Assembly (NCBI GenBank): GCA_018907035.1
Contig: JACCIC010000017.1
Location: forward strand, 248,001-312,000
Source of the DNA: Sycobia sp. Sy_11
Taxonomy: Eukaryota; Arthropoda; Insecta; Hymenoptera; Epichrysomallidae
Reading direction: 5' to 3'
Length of the DNA: 64,000 nucleotides
Part shown: positions 29,101 to 44,100 of the stretch, in pieces
Position numbering within the stretch: the stretch's first letter is position 1
How the letters are laid out: each line of letters begins with the position of its first letter
The notes under the pieces: generated by a model
Told to the model about the DNA's origin: nothing
What the model saw: the letters and a program-made list of their open reading frames with translations, nothing else
Database searches by the model: none
Made by a program: the position numbers and the translations under genes

Positions 29101-31808
29101 TGTGAGTCAAAAATTTTATTGAAATTAATTCAGCTTTAGTTCAGTTAAATTCTAAGTTAACTTAATATCTAAATACATGATTTCTACAGTAGTTAATTGT
29201 AACGCTTAAAATTTCATCCAGTATAGAGATATACGATTTTTGCAAAGATATTACTTGTGTTGAACTTGTTTTTTTTTGCTTTCAGTACGATAATGCAGAG
29301 ACATGTAATAAATAAAATAGTCGATAGATAGCAATAATATAGATAAATGTTTATTTATTAATTCTAGACTAATGCGTATTCTACAATTCGTTATACATAT
29401 ACTATATATACCACTATAATACGATTTTAGTGATGATATAAATGGGCCTTATCTTAAAAATAACCAATTATTGGGCCTGGTAGCCTCGAAAAATTGGTTG
29501 AGCCTACTGAAAAATAAACATAAGGTAACACCAACTCATCAAAGGGACCCAGATTTGAACTGAATTCAATTGATCCAGATTTGAACCAAATTGAAACTGA
29601 ATCCAAACCTAAATTATTCCAATTGACATGAAAATGATTTAATTCAGTTATGTATTTAATAAATACGAAGTCCTATAAAAATGGTATATTTATGTAACAA
29701 ACAAAATTTTAAGTATTACGGCTATCTACTACAGAAATTATTTATTAAGTTATCAAGAATAAAAGTGAAAATTATTACAAAAATAAAAATCTCTTACGGT
29801 TGTGATATTCTTTTTTGTTCCTAGTTAGTATAGAATTTATATAGATACTGACTATAGACTTTGCTAAAATATCAAATAACATTAAAATTAGGTAACTGAA
29901 CTTTAGTTACCCAAAAATAAAATAAAAATTCGAAAAAAAAATTTTAATCTTAAACATTCAAAATCCAACTAAAATCGAAGAACAGATGTTCAAATATGTT
30001 TATGATTCAAATGTGCGTTTTAGTTTCCAAAAAGCCATAATCGGTACGAAAAATTTATCAAGTCATCAAATAATGGCAACTGAAAATCATAATTCGACAA
30101 GCCAGTGACCAAGGCCTCATCTAAAACTAAACTTTAAATAGAAACCAACGCCAGCAACGGACTTCAGTAATTTCTTATAAATTTATTATAATTCTAAAAT
30201 CTCATCACATCAGCAGAAAATATCATGTTTTACTATTTATGAGAAGGAAGATCGAGCTACTTACTTTTGAGGGCTTCGTCGATACCGCGAAGCCTGCCGA
30301 TAACCGCGGCAAGTTCAGTCTTATGCTTTTGCGTTTCGTCCTCCTTCCTTTCGCTCAGAGCTCGCTTAACTTTGCGATCTGCCTCACGGTCCTTCGTTGC
30401 CACTAACTCCTGCAAATGATCCACGTGTACCTGCGCTTGGAGCTTCAGTTGCCGGCGCATTTCAGTGTCGACTTCCTTTCGCTCCTCCAACAACTGTAAA
30501 AAATATATTACCCTTTTTTGATTTCTGTATTATTTGTAGTATTGCTGCAAATAATTATAGATTTTGTTAAAAATTACAATAAGTTATTAACTAACTATGC
30601 TTTTTATTACTATATTATATTGATTCCGTAATCTTGTTCATTTCATAAAAATAATTCTTTGAACAATTTTAGTATTGAATTGTAACAGAGAACACTTTTG
30701 AATTATAAAATTACATAATAACGTAGTATACATTTTCTTATAAAAATACAGAAGCCTCCTTAGCTTATTTAAGTATTGTAATTTTTTATGTTATAATAAT
30801 TTACTTAAACTATATAAAATTTTGAATTTTAGTTATAAAGTAATTACATTATCCCTCACGTCGATATTTATTTCATCTTATTTATATGGAACCAACCTGC
30901 TGTAATAATTTACATGTGCTTTGTTTACAAACACATCATAGACCTCCGTCGCTGATTAGCACCAGTATTTGGAAGCATAAATAGAGCAATGTTAAATAAG
31001 ATAAAATAAAAATATGCAACCAACGTTTAAAAGTAGAAATTTGTCCATGTACGCTTAATAGCCTTTTTGACCGTGAGAATGGCCGATTAGTGATACTCCG
31101 CAGTTTTTTAAAGTGGAAGAATATCAATACCGCTAGGTAGTGTCGTAATCAATGATCAGGAGACCGCCATATACTAACTAAACTTACGTTCCTGTGTAAA
31201 GATGATAAATCCAATGGTTTCTAATTATTTGTGAATGAATGTAAATTATGAGAATTTAAGTGTGTCGGTATGTGGTTGCGTGTGCTTGTTACGCAATCAC
31301 TTAATTGCAGTCGATATTTTTATTTTTTTATATTACGTTCAAATAATTTTGAAGCTTGTGATTTCAAACAGAACCAGCTAGTTTAATTGTGAAATACATA
31401 TGCCAATTGGATCTCGGATACGAAACTATATTACAATACATTAAAATAGCATTTTATTGACGAGTTCATATATAAATTATTTTTAGTTAGTGGAGCAATC
31501 ATAAAATATAGATTAAGCATATCTCCTACACAGTAATTGTGATAGTTAAAGTTATTTGACCTGAGCGAATAAACTCAGTTTTGATAAAGATGTTTTGATA
31601 GGTATTTTGCCATCTTCATTAGTTCTAAAAAAGTTTAAGAATTATTATTAGACAGACACATCGAAGTCACCATAAAATATGTACAAAATTTTATTTTGTC
31701 ATAATTAGAGTACTTTAATTATTTAACATTTGATAATTTTATCTATAAATTACATGTTTAGTCTTTTATGCATGGCCCGAACTCACTTTTTTATAGAAAA
31801 ACGCCGAC

Positions 31809-31854
<46 letters not shown>

Positions 31855-34800
31855 GTGGGATTGGTGGTATGGGTTGGTATTTGTGATAGTCAAGTAACTC
31901 TGGTATACGGATAAAGTACTTTATTAGATCGCTAATATTTTCATATACAATACGTGAAGCGTGCATGTGCACAATGCAGAGGCCCCAAAGCAACTGCTTC
32001 GCACCACCCGCGCGACTTCCGCGTCACCACCGATCTCTCCCCTCTCTTGCACGCTTTTCCCGTGTTCTAACGGTTTCCGCAGGAGACCATTAGGCGCACG
32101 TATAAACCCACAGTGACCTGTTCGAACCTGCCGACTGCGTCCATGCACTATATCGTTATTAATACGTTGCACACTTATACGCATCCACGCTCTCTCTCTC
32201 CCTCTCTCCTCTCTCTATATTTCTACCCTATACAACCCCCCCCCCACACACACACACACACACCAGTGTGGAGTTTTGTTGCTTTCTCCCATCTGGCGCC
32301 TCCCCAGGTTGCGGATAGGGGATGGCTCGCTACAATTTGTAGAGGGCACTGAGGAAATAAAATACTCAGGGCGGACAGAAAAAGCTAATAGGGAGGGACT
32401 CCCGAACTTAAGGCCAATTATGACTAATGTTTGGTATAAACAAGGATATACCCCAGGGAGTAACTCTGGCAAGACCGGTCAGTCTCCTCAATGATTCCGA
32501 TAGAGTGCAAGCCTCTATGGTCGGTGGTAGCCCCTCGGATTCTGGGGAGGGCAAATCAAACATAATCATAGATAGTACACTGGGTACTAAAGGAGATGTC
32601 ATGATGGATCAAGAAACGACGGATCGAGAAATCTCCATCACGCGCAGAAACAATCACCTGGAGCGACTTGGTGAGAAGATCAACCAATTGTTGGACTTTG
32701 TCAAAGATAGGCATAACGTGCATAAGACCATTAAGGATCTTGCTCGTTCTATTAATACCTCATATAAATGCATTAGTATGGCAGAGGATGATCTATTACA
32801 GTATCAACGTCCTGGTACACATGAAGTGGTGACTCAGACTACGCCGAGTCTACGCTCTGACACCAAACGAAGCGCAGCAGAAGCGATGGTTTCCACTCCT
32901 AAAACCATAGGTGGCAAAAGGACGAAAGAACCAGCATTGGGCTCAAGGAGACCATTAGAGTCGGTCGGCGTACCTATAGGCAAGTCTGAAGCCAAAGAAA
33001 ATCAATGGCAGACCATCAAGCGTAAGAAGCCCAAAGGCAAAGATAAAGAATTATCTAGTATACGCAGGCTTAATGGACGAAATAGGCCTAACTCCATTTT
33101 GATTAAGGCCAATGAAGGAGTTACATACGCGGAAGTACTGCGACAAATAAAGAATGACCCGGAGTTATCTCATGTCAAGAATGAGGGTAACAGGATACGT
33201 AGAAATGCAAGCGGTACCCTTGTACTTCAGTTGGAACGGACAGCCAAAGATGCACATGAGTTGGCACGCATTGTTGAATCTAAGGTTGGCCATAGCGCAT
33301 CCACTTCGGTCCTGACTAATCTCATTACATTGGAGATTAAAGATATAGATGAGGTCACTTCAAAGGATGAAGTATTAGAGGCTCTGAGAACACACCTCCA
33401 GCTAAAGGAGACTAACCTACTAATGGCTCGTTCCTTGCGGCAAGCTTATGGGGGTACTCAGACGGCGGTGGTGTCTGTACCATATAGCCATGCAGCTGAG
33501 CTACTACGTGCAGGGCATGTTCGAATCGGATGGATCAGCTGCAGAGTTCGAAAAAAAACAGAAATAAAGCGCTGCTTCAGGTGTTGGCAGATTGGCCACT
33601 TAGCGTAAGTGTGCTCGGGCCCTGACAGAACTAAACTTTGCAGGCACTGCGGTGGAAAAGACCATCTATCCAAGCTGTGTGTAAACGGGCCCTGTTGTTT
33701 ACTCTGTAAATGTGAAGGAAAAAAGGAGATTAACCATCCAGCATACAGCTATAAGTGCCCGATTACCGTGGAGTTTTTAAACAGACATAAAACATGAGAA
33801 TACTCCAACTGAATACCAACCATTGCGTAGCAGCTCATGACCTGCTGAAACAGACAATAAAGGAGCTAAGAATAGACATTGCTGTAATCTCCGAACCATA
33901 TTGTGACAGGGTCAGACCACAGCGCTGGATAAGTGACACAAGCAATAGAGCTGCCCTCTGGATTGGTCAAAATAGGCAGGTACTAAAGCAGTCGAGTCAT
34001 CGGAGCGAATTGATATTCTGGGCTAAAATACAAGAAATATACCTCTTTAGTGTATATGCTCCTCCAAGCTTGACGGACAAGCAGCTTGAAATCCTTGTAG
34101 CTAAATTAGTTGATAAAGGCATGGACAAGAAACCATTATTAATCGCTGGCGATTTTAACGCGTGGTCCACAGCCTGGGGAAGCGCTTCAACAAATAACAG
34201 AGGTAGTATGCTGCTTGATGGACTTAATTCTCTTCAACTCCACGTGGTTAATAAGGGATTTGAATCCACTTGCATTAGGGGTGATAAACAATCAGTCATT
34301 GATGTAACATTCGCCAGTGATGACTTGATTCAGCGGATCCTTAATTGGAGAGTAAGCGACCTTTACACCCACAGTGAACACAGGGCGATCCTGTATGAGA
34401 TTGCAGAGAAGAAAGTAAAGAACAAGTGCAATGAGTGGATGCCCACACGGAAATGGAACATCAGATCGCTAGACTGTGAAGTGTTCGCCACTATAATATC
34501 AGAAGAGCGTTTAGAATATGGTGCACCAGGCCATCTGGCAAATGCACTCATGAAGCATATCTCTGAAGCATGTGATGCATCGATGACTAGGACTAAGAGC
34601 GGATTTAAACATCGTCAATCTGTCTACTGGTGGACAAATGAAATTGCAGAATTGCGCAAACAATGTCATCGCGCACGTAGACTTGCCCAAAGAGCCCGCA
34701 CCCATAGTTATACGTTTAATAGATTATTTAAAGAAGCACAGAGAGCGCTTGTCAAGGCCATTAAGGCAAGCAAGCGTCGATGCTGGCTTGAACTGTGTGC

Positions 34801-37094
34801 AGAGGCCAACAATGACTTATGGGGACGACCATACAAAACAGTCATGGCACGATTGAGTAGGGCACCAATACAACCCACTAGCACGGTATTGATTGATAAG
34901 ATTGTTTCCGCTCTCTTTCCCAATGACATCCATGGGACTGTACTGCGCACGCAACACTCGGACGATATACCTCCTATAACAGAAATGGAGCTACATAATG
35001 CTTACGCTAAGACTAGAGACAATGTTGCCCCTGGCCCTGATGGTATCCCTAATGCGGCAGTTAAGTTGGCGATACAGAAGAATCCAGCTATATTTCTAAA
35101 AGTATATAATGCTTGTCTTCTTGAGGGTATTTTTCCTGATTGCTGGAAAACTCAAAGGTTAGTCCTGTTACCTAAGGGCAATAAGCCACTTGATGATCCT
35201 TCATCATACAGGCCATTGTGTATGCTCGACACGGTAGGTAAAATATTTGAAAAAATAATATGTAGCCGACTGGAAGCATTCACTGAAGGATTGCACGGCT
35301 TATCCTCACGCCAATTTGGATTTCGGAAATCAAAATCAACAGTCGATGCCATTAAACTGGTAGCGTGTACCGCAAGAAATGCAATCAGTGGTAAGAGATG
35401 GAAAGGTGGCACTAAACAGTATTGTGCCATTGTCGCTCTAGATGTCAAGAATGCCTTTAATTCAGCGCGCTGGTCTTCTATTATGAGTTCTCTTAAAGAT
35501 TTCGGAGTACCTGGTTATTTACAGAATGTCGTGGCCAGCTACTTTGAGAATAGGATAATATTATACCGAACGGATGAAGGCACTGTATCGCATAAGGTTA
35601 CTGCGGGAGACCCCAGGGCTCAGTTATGGGACCTATATTGTGGAATATTATGTATGATGGCGTGTTGAGGATTCCACAACCGCCTGGTTCAATAACAGTA
35701 GGGTACGCCGACGATATCGCTCTAGTAGTGACGGCTAAAACCCTTGATGAACTTACTGAAAATGCCAATGAGGCAATCAGCAACATCAGTAGATGGATTA
35801 AGACGGCTGGTCTACAATTAGCGGAGCACAAGACAGAAGTAGTTCTTGTCAGCAGTCGTAAGAAGGTAGATAGTATTACTCTTAAAGTTGGTAGCTGCCG
35901 CATTAGTTCTGCGCCATCCTTACGATACTTGGGTGTCCAGCTTGATGCCAGGTTAAATTTCAAAGAACATCTAAAGATATCTGGCGAAAAAGCGCAACGA
36001 GTTTCAGCTGCCTTGTGTCGGCTCATGCCTAACATTGGTGGCCCACGTCCACCCCAGAGGAAAGTATTAGCTTATGTTGTTAATTCTGTCAGCATGTATG
36101 CAGCACCAATCTGGCATCATGCATGCGGAATTAAATCGTATTGTGAGTTGGCCATTGCGACCCGTCGTCGCTCCTGTATACGTATTATTAGTGGTTACAG
36201 GATGGTATCCACCGACTCAGCTGAGGTTCTTGCCGGAATTCTTCCTTTCGATTTAGCTGTAGATGAACTGGCTAGGCTGCATAACATATGCAAGGCCGCA
36301 GTGGATTCCCAGGTGCTAAAAATGTGGAACGTCATCGTTCTATAGAAATATGGCAAAAACGATGGACCGATTCTAGCAAAGGCCGATGGACTTATCGTAT
36401 CCTCCCAGACATACACAGATGAATCAACAGGAAACACGGGGAATTAGATTTCCACCTAACTCAGTTGTTGACTGGACATGGTTGTTTTAGGTCCTATTTC
36501 CACTGCTTTCACCTGGATAATAATGATCTCTGCCCCATCTGTCCGACTTTGGTCGAGGATGCTGAGCATATATTAGTGAGCTGCCCTCGTTTTAGAACAC
36601 AACGTGAGCACTTGATGAACATCATCAATAAGCCAATAAGACCAGAGAGCATCCTATCAATAATGCTGGAATCTTCTGAAAACTGGAAGGCAGTAGCCAG
36701 TTTCGCAAAAGAGTTGATGACCAAACTTAGATATGCCGATAGAATTAGGCGAATGGCCCAGGATGAACCAGGCTAGCTAATTCTATTTTAAGATGCAGAG
36801 GACGAACACCGAACCCCTGATCACTTGTGTGGATGGGGGACGTAGGATAGTGTCATAAGAAGAGGAGTCGTATAGGCTAACTAACAGCCCCGCCGAAGTA
36901 ATATTCCCGGATAGTTCCGGCGGGATGCTGGTTTCGAGAGGCCACTAGTGCAGAGCTTGCTCTGCCTACGCCTAATAAAAAAAAAAAAAAAAACACACAC
37001 ACACATGTGCGTGCGTGCGCGCGCGCGCGTGTGTGTGTGTGTGCGTGTGCGTGTATGTGTGTAACTTTGTATATTATAAATTATAATATTACTA

Positions 37095-37144
<50 letters not shown>

Positions 37145-38134
37145 TATCCTTTGGATATCTGCAAGGGTCTGATGACAGAAGACTTTTTGTTATGCTTTAC
37201 TATAACTATATAATATATTAGAGAAAATATATTTTTGATCATTTTGCATATGAAATACGTAGTTATAAAATATGTATAAACAGATTTTTTTATTTTATTT
37301 AATGTTGCTCTATTTATGGTTCCAAATACCGGTGCTAATCAGCGTCGGTGGTCTACGATGTGTTTGTAAACAAAGCGCATGTAAATTATTATAGCGGTGC
37401 TTGTGTCTATCGGCCAAGACCGGAATTTAAACGCGGATCACCAAGTTACTAGTCCTTAGCTCTAGCGATCGAACCAAACTTTTCCTTATTTTATTATCAA
37501 TATTATTTTTCTACTTTTCATGCAATGAAGTTATTTAAAAACAATCATCTATAAAAAGTAGATTATGAGTTTTCAATTATAGTTTTATACTCGTAAGTAA
37601 TCTTTTATTGTTTCACAAAAGTTACTTTTGACGTGTTTTTTCCGGTCTTCTCTTTTTGTTGATTTATGAGTCATGTAAAAATCATACTATCAAATTTTTT
37701 TTATTCAAAATTTGACACGTATTTTATTATTTATTTTGGTGTTTCAGCTAAAGATGACGCGTTCGTGAAGGCAACTATCGAAGGAATTCCTCAGGAGGCG
37801 GCGAAACGTGGCATGTATCCTGAGGATGCTCTTCGAGAGAGGTTCATCAAGGTGAGCAATAACAACTTGTTCTCCGGCTATCGTTACATCATCTCCAATT
37901 CATTATCAATATCAGTGTATTCTGATATTTTTAATGGTTTATTCAATCTAATTTTGTTATTTTAGCTTTTCTATATTTGTTTAAAAATATTATGAATATT
38001 AATATAATTTTAATTCATTCATAAATCATTGGTTATTGAAATGAAATTACACTTTTAGCCTTTTATAATACATATATCCTAGAGAAATTCAAAACCGACT
38101 AATTTACTTTTCGTTAGGGCTTAAATAATAATAT

Positions 38135-38188
<54 letters not shown>

Positions 38189-41100
38189 TTCCATTTAATC
38201 CTTGCAGAATATTCATGTACTAACCTAATATATTAGGTGTATAACTTTACTTCCGCCGTTTTGCAACATATGGCTGTAGCGATAAGTGCTCATGAAAATA
38301 AATAAATCGAGGTGTCATACAATATGCTTAGGTATTTGTAAATATAACGTCATCGAAATTTTAGTCGATTTGTTTCTGCATCATAAAGTTATTCTCGATT
38401 AAACATGTTAGCTTACGAGCCAAAGTCTTGTCCTTTGCGGGAGGTTTTAATTTTCTGCTTTAATATGAAGAAATCTGCGGCGGAGGCTCATCGAGCGCTC
38501 TCCAATACATTTCAACGCTTCAAGAACGGCGATTTTCACGTCGAAGATCAGCATGACGGTGGAAGAGAGAAGGTTTTCCAAGATGCAGAATTGGAGGCAT
38601 TATTTGATCAAGGCTCGTCTTAAACGCAACAAAAATTGGCAGGATCATTGGGAGTGATACAATAAGCATTGTGAAAACGTCCGAAAGACATGGTAATGAT
38701 TCAGAAACTAGGAAATTGTGTGCCATACGAGTTAAAGCCGAGAGCTGTTGAACAGCGTTTGTTTGCTTGAAACACCTGCTTGCAAGGCAAAGACGGAAGC
38801 GATTTTTGTATCGAATATTCACCGAGGAAGAAAAATGGATTCATTATGATAATTCCAAGCGCAGAAAATCATGGATATATCTCGGCCATGCTTCCACGTC
38901 GACGGTTAAACCGAATATTCATAGTTCCAAGGTCATGCAGAAGAAGTAAAAATTGGAAGAAATAAAAATTGGATGCATTCGTGGATCGCTTCAAAATATG
39001 ACCAGTTTTTTCAACGCAGGATTCGTATGCTGTCCGAAAGATGGGAGAAAGTAGTGACCTGCGATGGACAGCACTTTGAGTTACAAATGAATAACCAGTT
39101 TTGTACAATAAAGCCTCGACATTCGGAAAAAAACGACGAAAACAAAGTTGTACTCCTAATATTTTTAATTAAAATTTAAAAATAGTATACTCTTTTGCAT
39201 ATCTGCTATCAATTCATGTTCTACAATAATATATTGGTGTCTTCGGTTTGTATTTAATAAGCATTTTTTAAAGAGCATGACGTGATTATCTTTGTTGATG
39301 ACCGCGTCGTTGTTGTAGCAATAAAACTGGTTCGATTTGCAAAAACTTATTTTAAGTCTTTGTATTTAAACTTATAACAATCTATTTAATGACAGTAGAA
39401 TCGATCTTCTTCATACATGATTTATAGTATACAATACATGTATTTGAATATTTTATATAATAAATTTAATCGCTTTAGTTTAACGCATCTGGAATAATGC
39501 ATATTTGAATGGTGCATGTGCGAAATACTTATGCTATTCATGTGATCATATTTGACTTAAAAGTGTTTTTCATTTTTCCTGTTATAGCTGACTATTTAAC
39601 AACGATGTTCAGTAATCGAGCAGTTTCTATAACCTCTTATGACAAAAATTTAAAATTGAATAAATTGCCTTTTTTAAATTAAAAATAATTACTTTGTAAA
39701 TCGAAAACATTTAACCATTAGAGGGCGGGGATGACACGTACAGATATAGTATAGTATACAAGATAGATATACAAGTATAGTATACTTGAAGAGTTAAATC
39801 AAAATATTTCATATGAATCCCAAACATTTTGAATAAGATACCATTAATCTTAAAGAGTTTTTCAATAATAATTTTGAGAGTAAAGTAATTCTTTCTTGAT
39901 ACCGCTCAAAACAATGATTCGATCCTCGTATAAGAAAACAATTGTTATATTTCGTTACAATACAAATATAATAATAAAACGAGAATGAATATGAAAAAAT
40001 ATTACTTCTAAAATACTTTTAACCTTGAAAGGGTTGGGTTTTGAGGTTTCGAAACCTCCTTTAAAAGTGTCCAAATTTATATCTTGTATCACCCATCAAC
40101 TATGTACAATGCGCTTGTTCTGGATCGAGCCCGTATATCGGCTCTTCCGCCCAGAAGGGTCATGAAAAATTTTTAGTTCGGTAAAATAGGAATAAAATCA
40201 TATGCTCAGATTTTGAGATGTGCTTCATCCAAATTTGGAGTTTGATCGGTTATAACTGCTCATAATCACGATCGTTCGAGATCAAGTAAGATCACTTCCA
40301 GGTCAAATACAAGAATAAATTTCTAGTTATAATTGTACGATTTAAATGATGATATATACGTTTTTAGCAAAAAGTAATTCTGTAATGTTACTGGCAAACT
40401 ACTTTCATAAGAATAGATTATGAAGTTTATCTGAATAATGATATTGACAGAAATGGGATTGGTTGAATGAGAAAATTCGGTGTCAAGCGCTCTTAAAATC
40501 TAAAAACCAATTTTAAATATTTCCCCCTAGGTATATTCTCTACCTGACCTTGGAGAAATCTTCATCTCTTTTTATTTGAGGTCAAAATAACGTAAAACCC
40601 AAAGTCAGTGACTCCAAAAACATAAAGATATAGCTTTTACAATGATTCAAACCATATTGCTAGGTTTGACCTTCAAATGATTTTCATTGACCTTGACTCT
40701 TAAGTGATAAAGTCAAACCAACTTCAGATAGGAACTTGCATCAATTTACTTAAGGATAAAGAAGTATCCTAGCATTATGCTTTTGAGCCGATATATCACC
40801 TTTCCAGGCCTTTAAACATAAATTGAATTACTGTTCTTATTCCATATAATGTATTGAGCTGCTTGATTATGCGAGGACACAAAAAATTGGAAATCAGATA
40901 GTATTGAAAACTTCGATAGCTTAATAACGCAAACTCAAATAGGAAATCATCTTTATATTTTAATCTAGTGCATAACAGTGGTAATTATTTTATGCCATTC
41001 TAATTATTAGGAACAATGCTCATTTCTTTCAATTAATTTAAGAATTATGGAAGCACTGAGCAAATTAAAGAGGATCGTCACTTGTTTGCAGCTAATAAAA

Positions 41101-44100
41101 AACTCACAGTACAACCATACCTAATTATTCTACGAAAAAATGATTTTGAAATAATCTCAGTATATGTATTAGGTGTACGATTTGTTTCCGTCGTTTTTTC
41201 CAAATTTTGAGGCTTAATTGTAAAAAACTGGTTATTCATTTATAATTCAACGTATTGTCCATCGTTGGCCACTACTTTCTCGCATATTTCGGGTAGCATA
41301 CGACTCCCGCGTTAAAAACACATCAATTGAGTTCGATAAAAATCTCCTGTGATTGTGTCATTCGGTTTTAACAACTCATAATACACTAAGCTGAGCTGGT
41401 CCCACCAAATACTGAGCATGACCTTGGAACTATGAATATTCGGTTTAGCCGTTGACGTGGAAGCATGGCCGAGATATCTCCATGTTTTCTACGCTTAGAA
41501 TTATCATAATGAATCCATTTTTCCTCCCCGGTCAATATTCGATGCAAAAATCGCTTCCGTCTTTGCCTTGCAAGCAGGTGTTCCAAGCAAACAAACGCTG
41601 TTCAACAGCTCTCGGCTTCAACTCGTATGGCACACAATTTCCTAGTTTCTGAATCATTACCATGTCTTTTAGACGTTTTAAAATGGCTTGTTGAGTCACT
41701 CCCAATGATCCTGCCAATTGTTGTTGCATTTGACACGAGTCTTGATCAAGTAATGTCTCTATTTCTACATTTTCAAAAACCTTCTCTCTTCCATCGCCAT
41801 GCTGATCTTCGACGTAAAAATCGACGTTCTTGAAACGTTGAAACGACTCTTGAAACATTTTTTCACTAATAGCTATCCCACCATAGGCATTACAGAGCAT
41901 TCGATGTCCTCAGCCGCAGGTTTTTTCATATTGAAGCAGAAAACTAAAACCTCCCGCAAATGACGAGAATTTGGCTCGTAAGCTGACATGCTTCATTGAG
42001 AATAACTTTATGATTCAGATACAAATCGACTAATATTTCAACGATGTTATGTTGAAAAATACCTAAGCTTATTGTATGACATCCATGATCTATTTATTTC
42101 GACTACCACTTACCTCTATAGCCATCTATTTCAAAACGGCGGAAGTAAAGTTGTACATTTAATATATAAAGATCAAATAATTTATGGAGTATGTACATTG
42201 TTGAAAGCATTGGATATCTGCTTCAAAGCTGTAATACTTTTAATGCAAAGTAAAATTCTCAAAGCGAGCAAATCTGGTTGTTATATATTATATATAGTAC
42301 AATATGACTTATATAAATTCAAAACAAAATGAGGTAGTACAATATAGGACTAAACGAGATTTTAAATGATTTAAGACATCATTTACAACTTTTAAATCAA
42401 TTACTTTTCATAATAATACATATATTATTAAGATTTTTCAATTATAGCTATTCGATAGCTTATGTAAACAAAAATTTAATCTTATAGTTCAAGAAATGCT
42501 ACAATTATTTAATATTAATCAATGTTAAATTTATTAAATTATTATTCAATTTTGTGCTTACATGTTACTTTTATAAAATATTAGCTATGGTATTCGTTTA
42601 CTATCCACTATGAAAATTCTAACATTGGATTTGGTAAAATAGTTTATATTTATATTAATAAAAAAGACAACTGTAAATTCTTTGTATGTAAAAATGTTTA
42701 CATAAAGAAATGTTTTGCGCAATTGTGCGCATATGAAATAGAAGATACAGATTTACAGATTTACAGATAAGTATATAATTTACAAAAATTTACCTTCTAA
42801 AAATAACATGTTTTTTTTTTTTAAATAGTAGTTTATTTTACGTATAGATATAGTTACGATGTAAGTACCTATCTGCAAGTAGCCAGTTTTTGATCAAATT
42901 AGTATATAAAAGCACATCGGTAATAATTTGATATAGCGAAAGCGTAGTTGATCCAAACAGATTTTTTTAAGTGTATTCTTGGTTTTTATACGATAATTTT
43001 ATTATATCCAGTGCATAATAACATAAATTAATTCTTTTAAATTTTTAATTGTTTTATTTTATAATTTCCAATTACTTTTATTTCATCTTTTTTCTTTCTT
43101 GTGATAAACAATTTTTAATATTGATCCACATTCAGTTCATTATTTCTTGTATAGTTATTTATAAACCAATTATATTATTTATAATATCAATTTATTTTAT
43201 ATTTTTGTATATAAGAACAACAGAAAAAAAAGCAAAAATGTCAGTAGGCGGCGCCACGATGTAGGCGCGTGGATATATAAGTTGCTGCCGGCCTACGCGT
43301 AAAAACTATTTTTTTAATGTTTTATTTTAACATAATTATTAATCGTTCAGAATGGGATAAAAATGTAAAGATAGATGAACCTTTTTACTTGCGTCTTGTC
43401 AAATTTGAAGTTAAAATGTTAATTAGATGGTCAGTAATAACAAAAGATTAAACAAAAAAATTCTTTAACTTCTATTGATCGGATCAGAATATGTAACGGC
43501 TCAAAATTTTCAACGTAATAAAATACATCTTGTTTCAATATTGTACCGCTAAAAACTTCTCAAATAGCCTCCCTAGCAATGCCGTTTTTCACTTTAAACA
43601 ATATAAATGTATAGTTGAAAAATGTGCTCTTTTGAACTTTGATTAATACTTATATTCTCAAGCGATTGCACTTTATTGCATTAAAAAAGTCCCAGCCGTT
43701 GAGGAACTTCGCAATGGTTAATTTTTAATATAAATAATTTTGTAACATGTGGCCATATTTAAATTACACTTTGTAATTGTACAAACATTATAAGTAGATA
43801 ATAAAATATGTATTTGCAACATTATTATTGAATTTAATTGTTTAAACAAATTTTAGAACTCTTTGGATATCGAACATTTTTTTTATTTCCTTATGTATTT
43901 AACAATAAAAAATTGATTTTTTAAGTTTTTAATGTACGTATTTTTGTATAGAATTATCTCTTGCACAACTTTTATACGAAACATTTTTCGATTAGAGCAA
44001 TAGTTTTGAAACTATTGAATAAAAAGTAAAAAAGATCATTTTTTGCTCCCCACAGTTTAGGCTCTTATTCTACACATCATAAGCTATCGTGTAGTAGGCG

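Larger units (their letters stand above)
32263..36993 (+). mobile_element. R1-clade non-LTR retrotransposon inserted in (CA)n, 4.7 kb
   Basis: A complete but mutated element: 5' UTR (32263-32426), gag-like ORF1 with zinc knuckles, ORF2 with an APE endonuclease, reverse transcriptase and a C-terminal zinc finger, a 3' UTR, and poly(A) at 36976-36993. CA repeats border both ends, as known for the AC-specific R1 lineages Waldo and Mino. ORF1 and ORF2 overlap as ATGA at 33794-33797, suggesting termination-reinitiation. Inactivating changes are one nonsense codon in ORF1, two frame breaks in ORF2 and one TGA. It lies in MIC60 intron 9 on the opposite strand. Confidence 0.92.
37476..39745 (+). repeat. 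Inverted duplication of a MIC60 segment (10290 down to about 4856)
   Basis: Matches the reverse complement of 10290-4856 over most of its length: intron 11 edge, exon 12, intron 12, the old mariner, and sequence beyond exon 13. It lacks the nested mariner (8346-9631), about 320 bp inside the old mariner, and 7018-5356, which removes exon 13. It has a roughly 70-bp insertion near 37562 and a longer (TA)n at 38137-38186. It sits in MIC60 intron 9, opposite to the gene. Confidence 0.92.

Noticed and set aside
31854..32234. Possible solo LTR (TGT...ACA)
   Set aside because: No target-site duplication, no second copy and no tRNA primer site; only listed as an unexplained GC-rich block.
37007..37213. 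68-aa frame beginning [16 protein letters not shown]
   Set aside because: Translated microsatellite (GT/GC and TA repeats), not a protein.
37405..37475. Functional threonine tRNA gene
   Set aside because: Acceptor stem missing, anticodon loop of nine bases and A-rich tail after a SINE body; interpreted as a SINE head.
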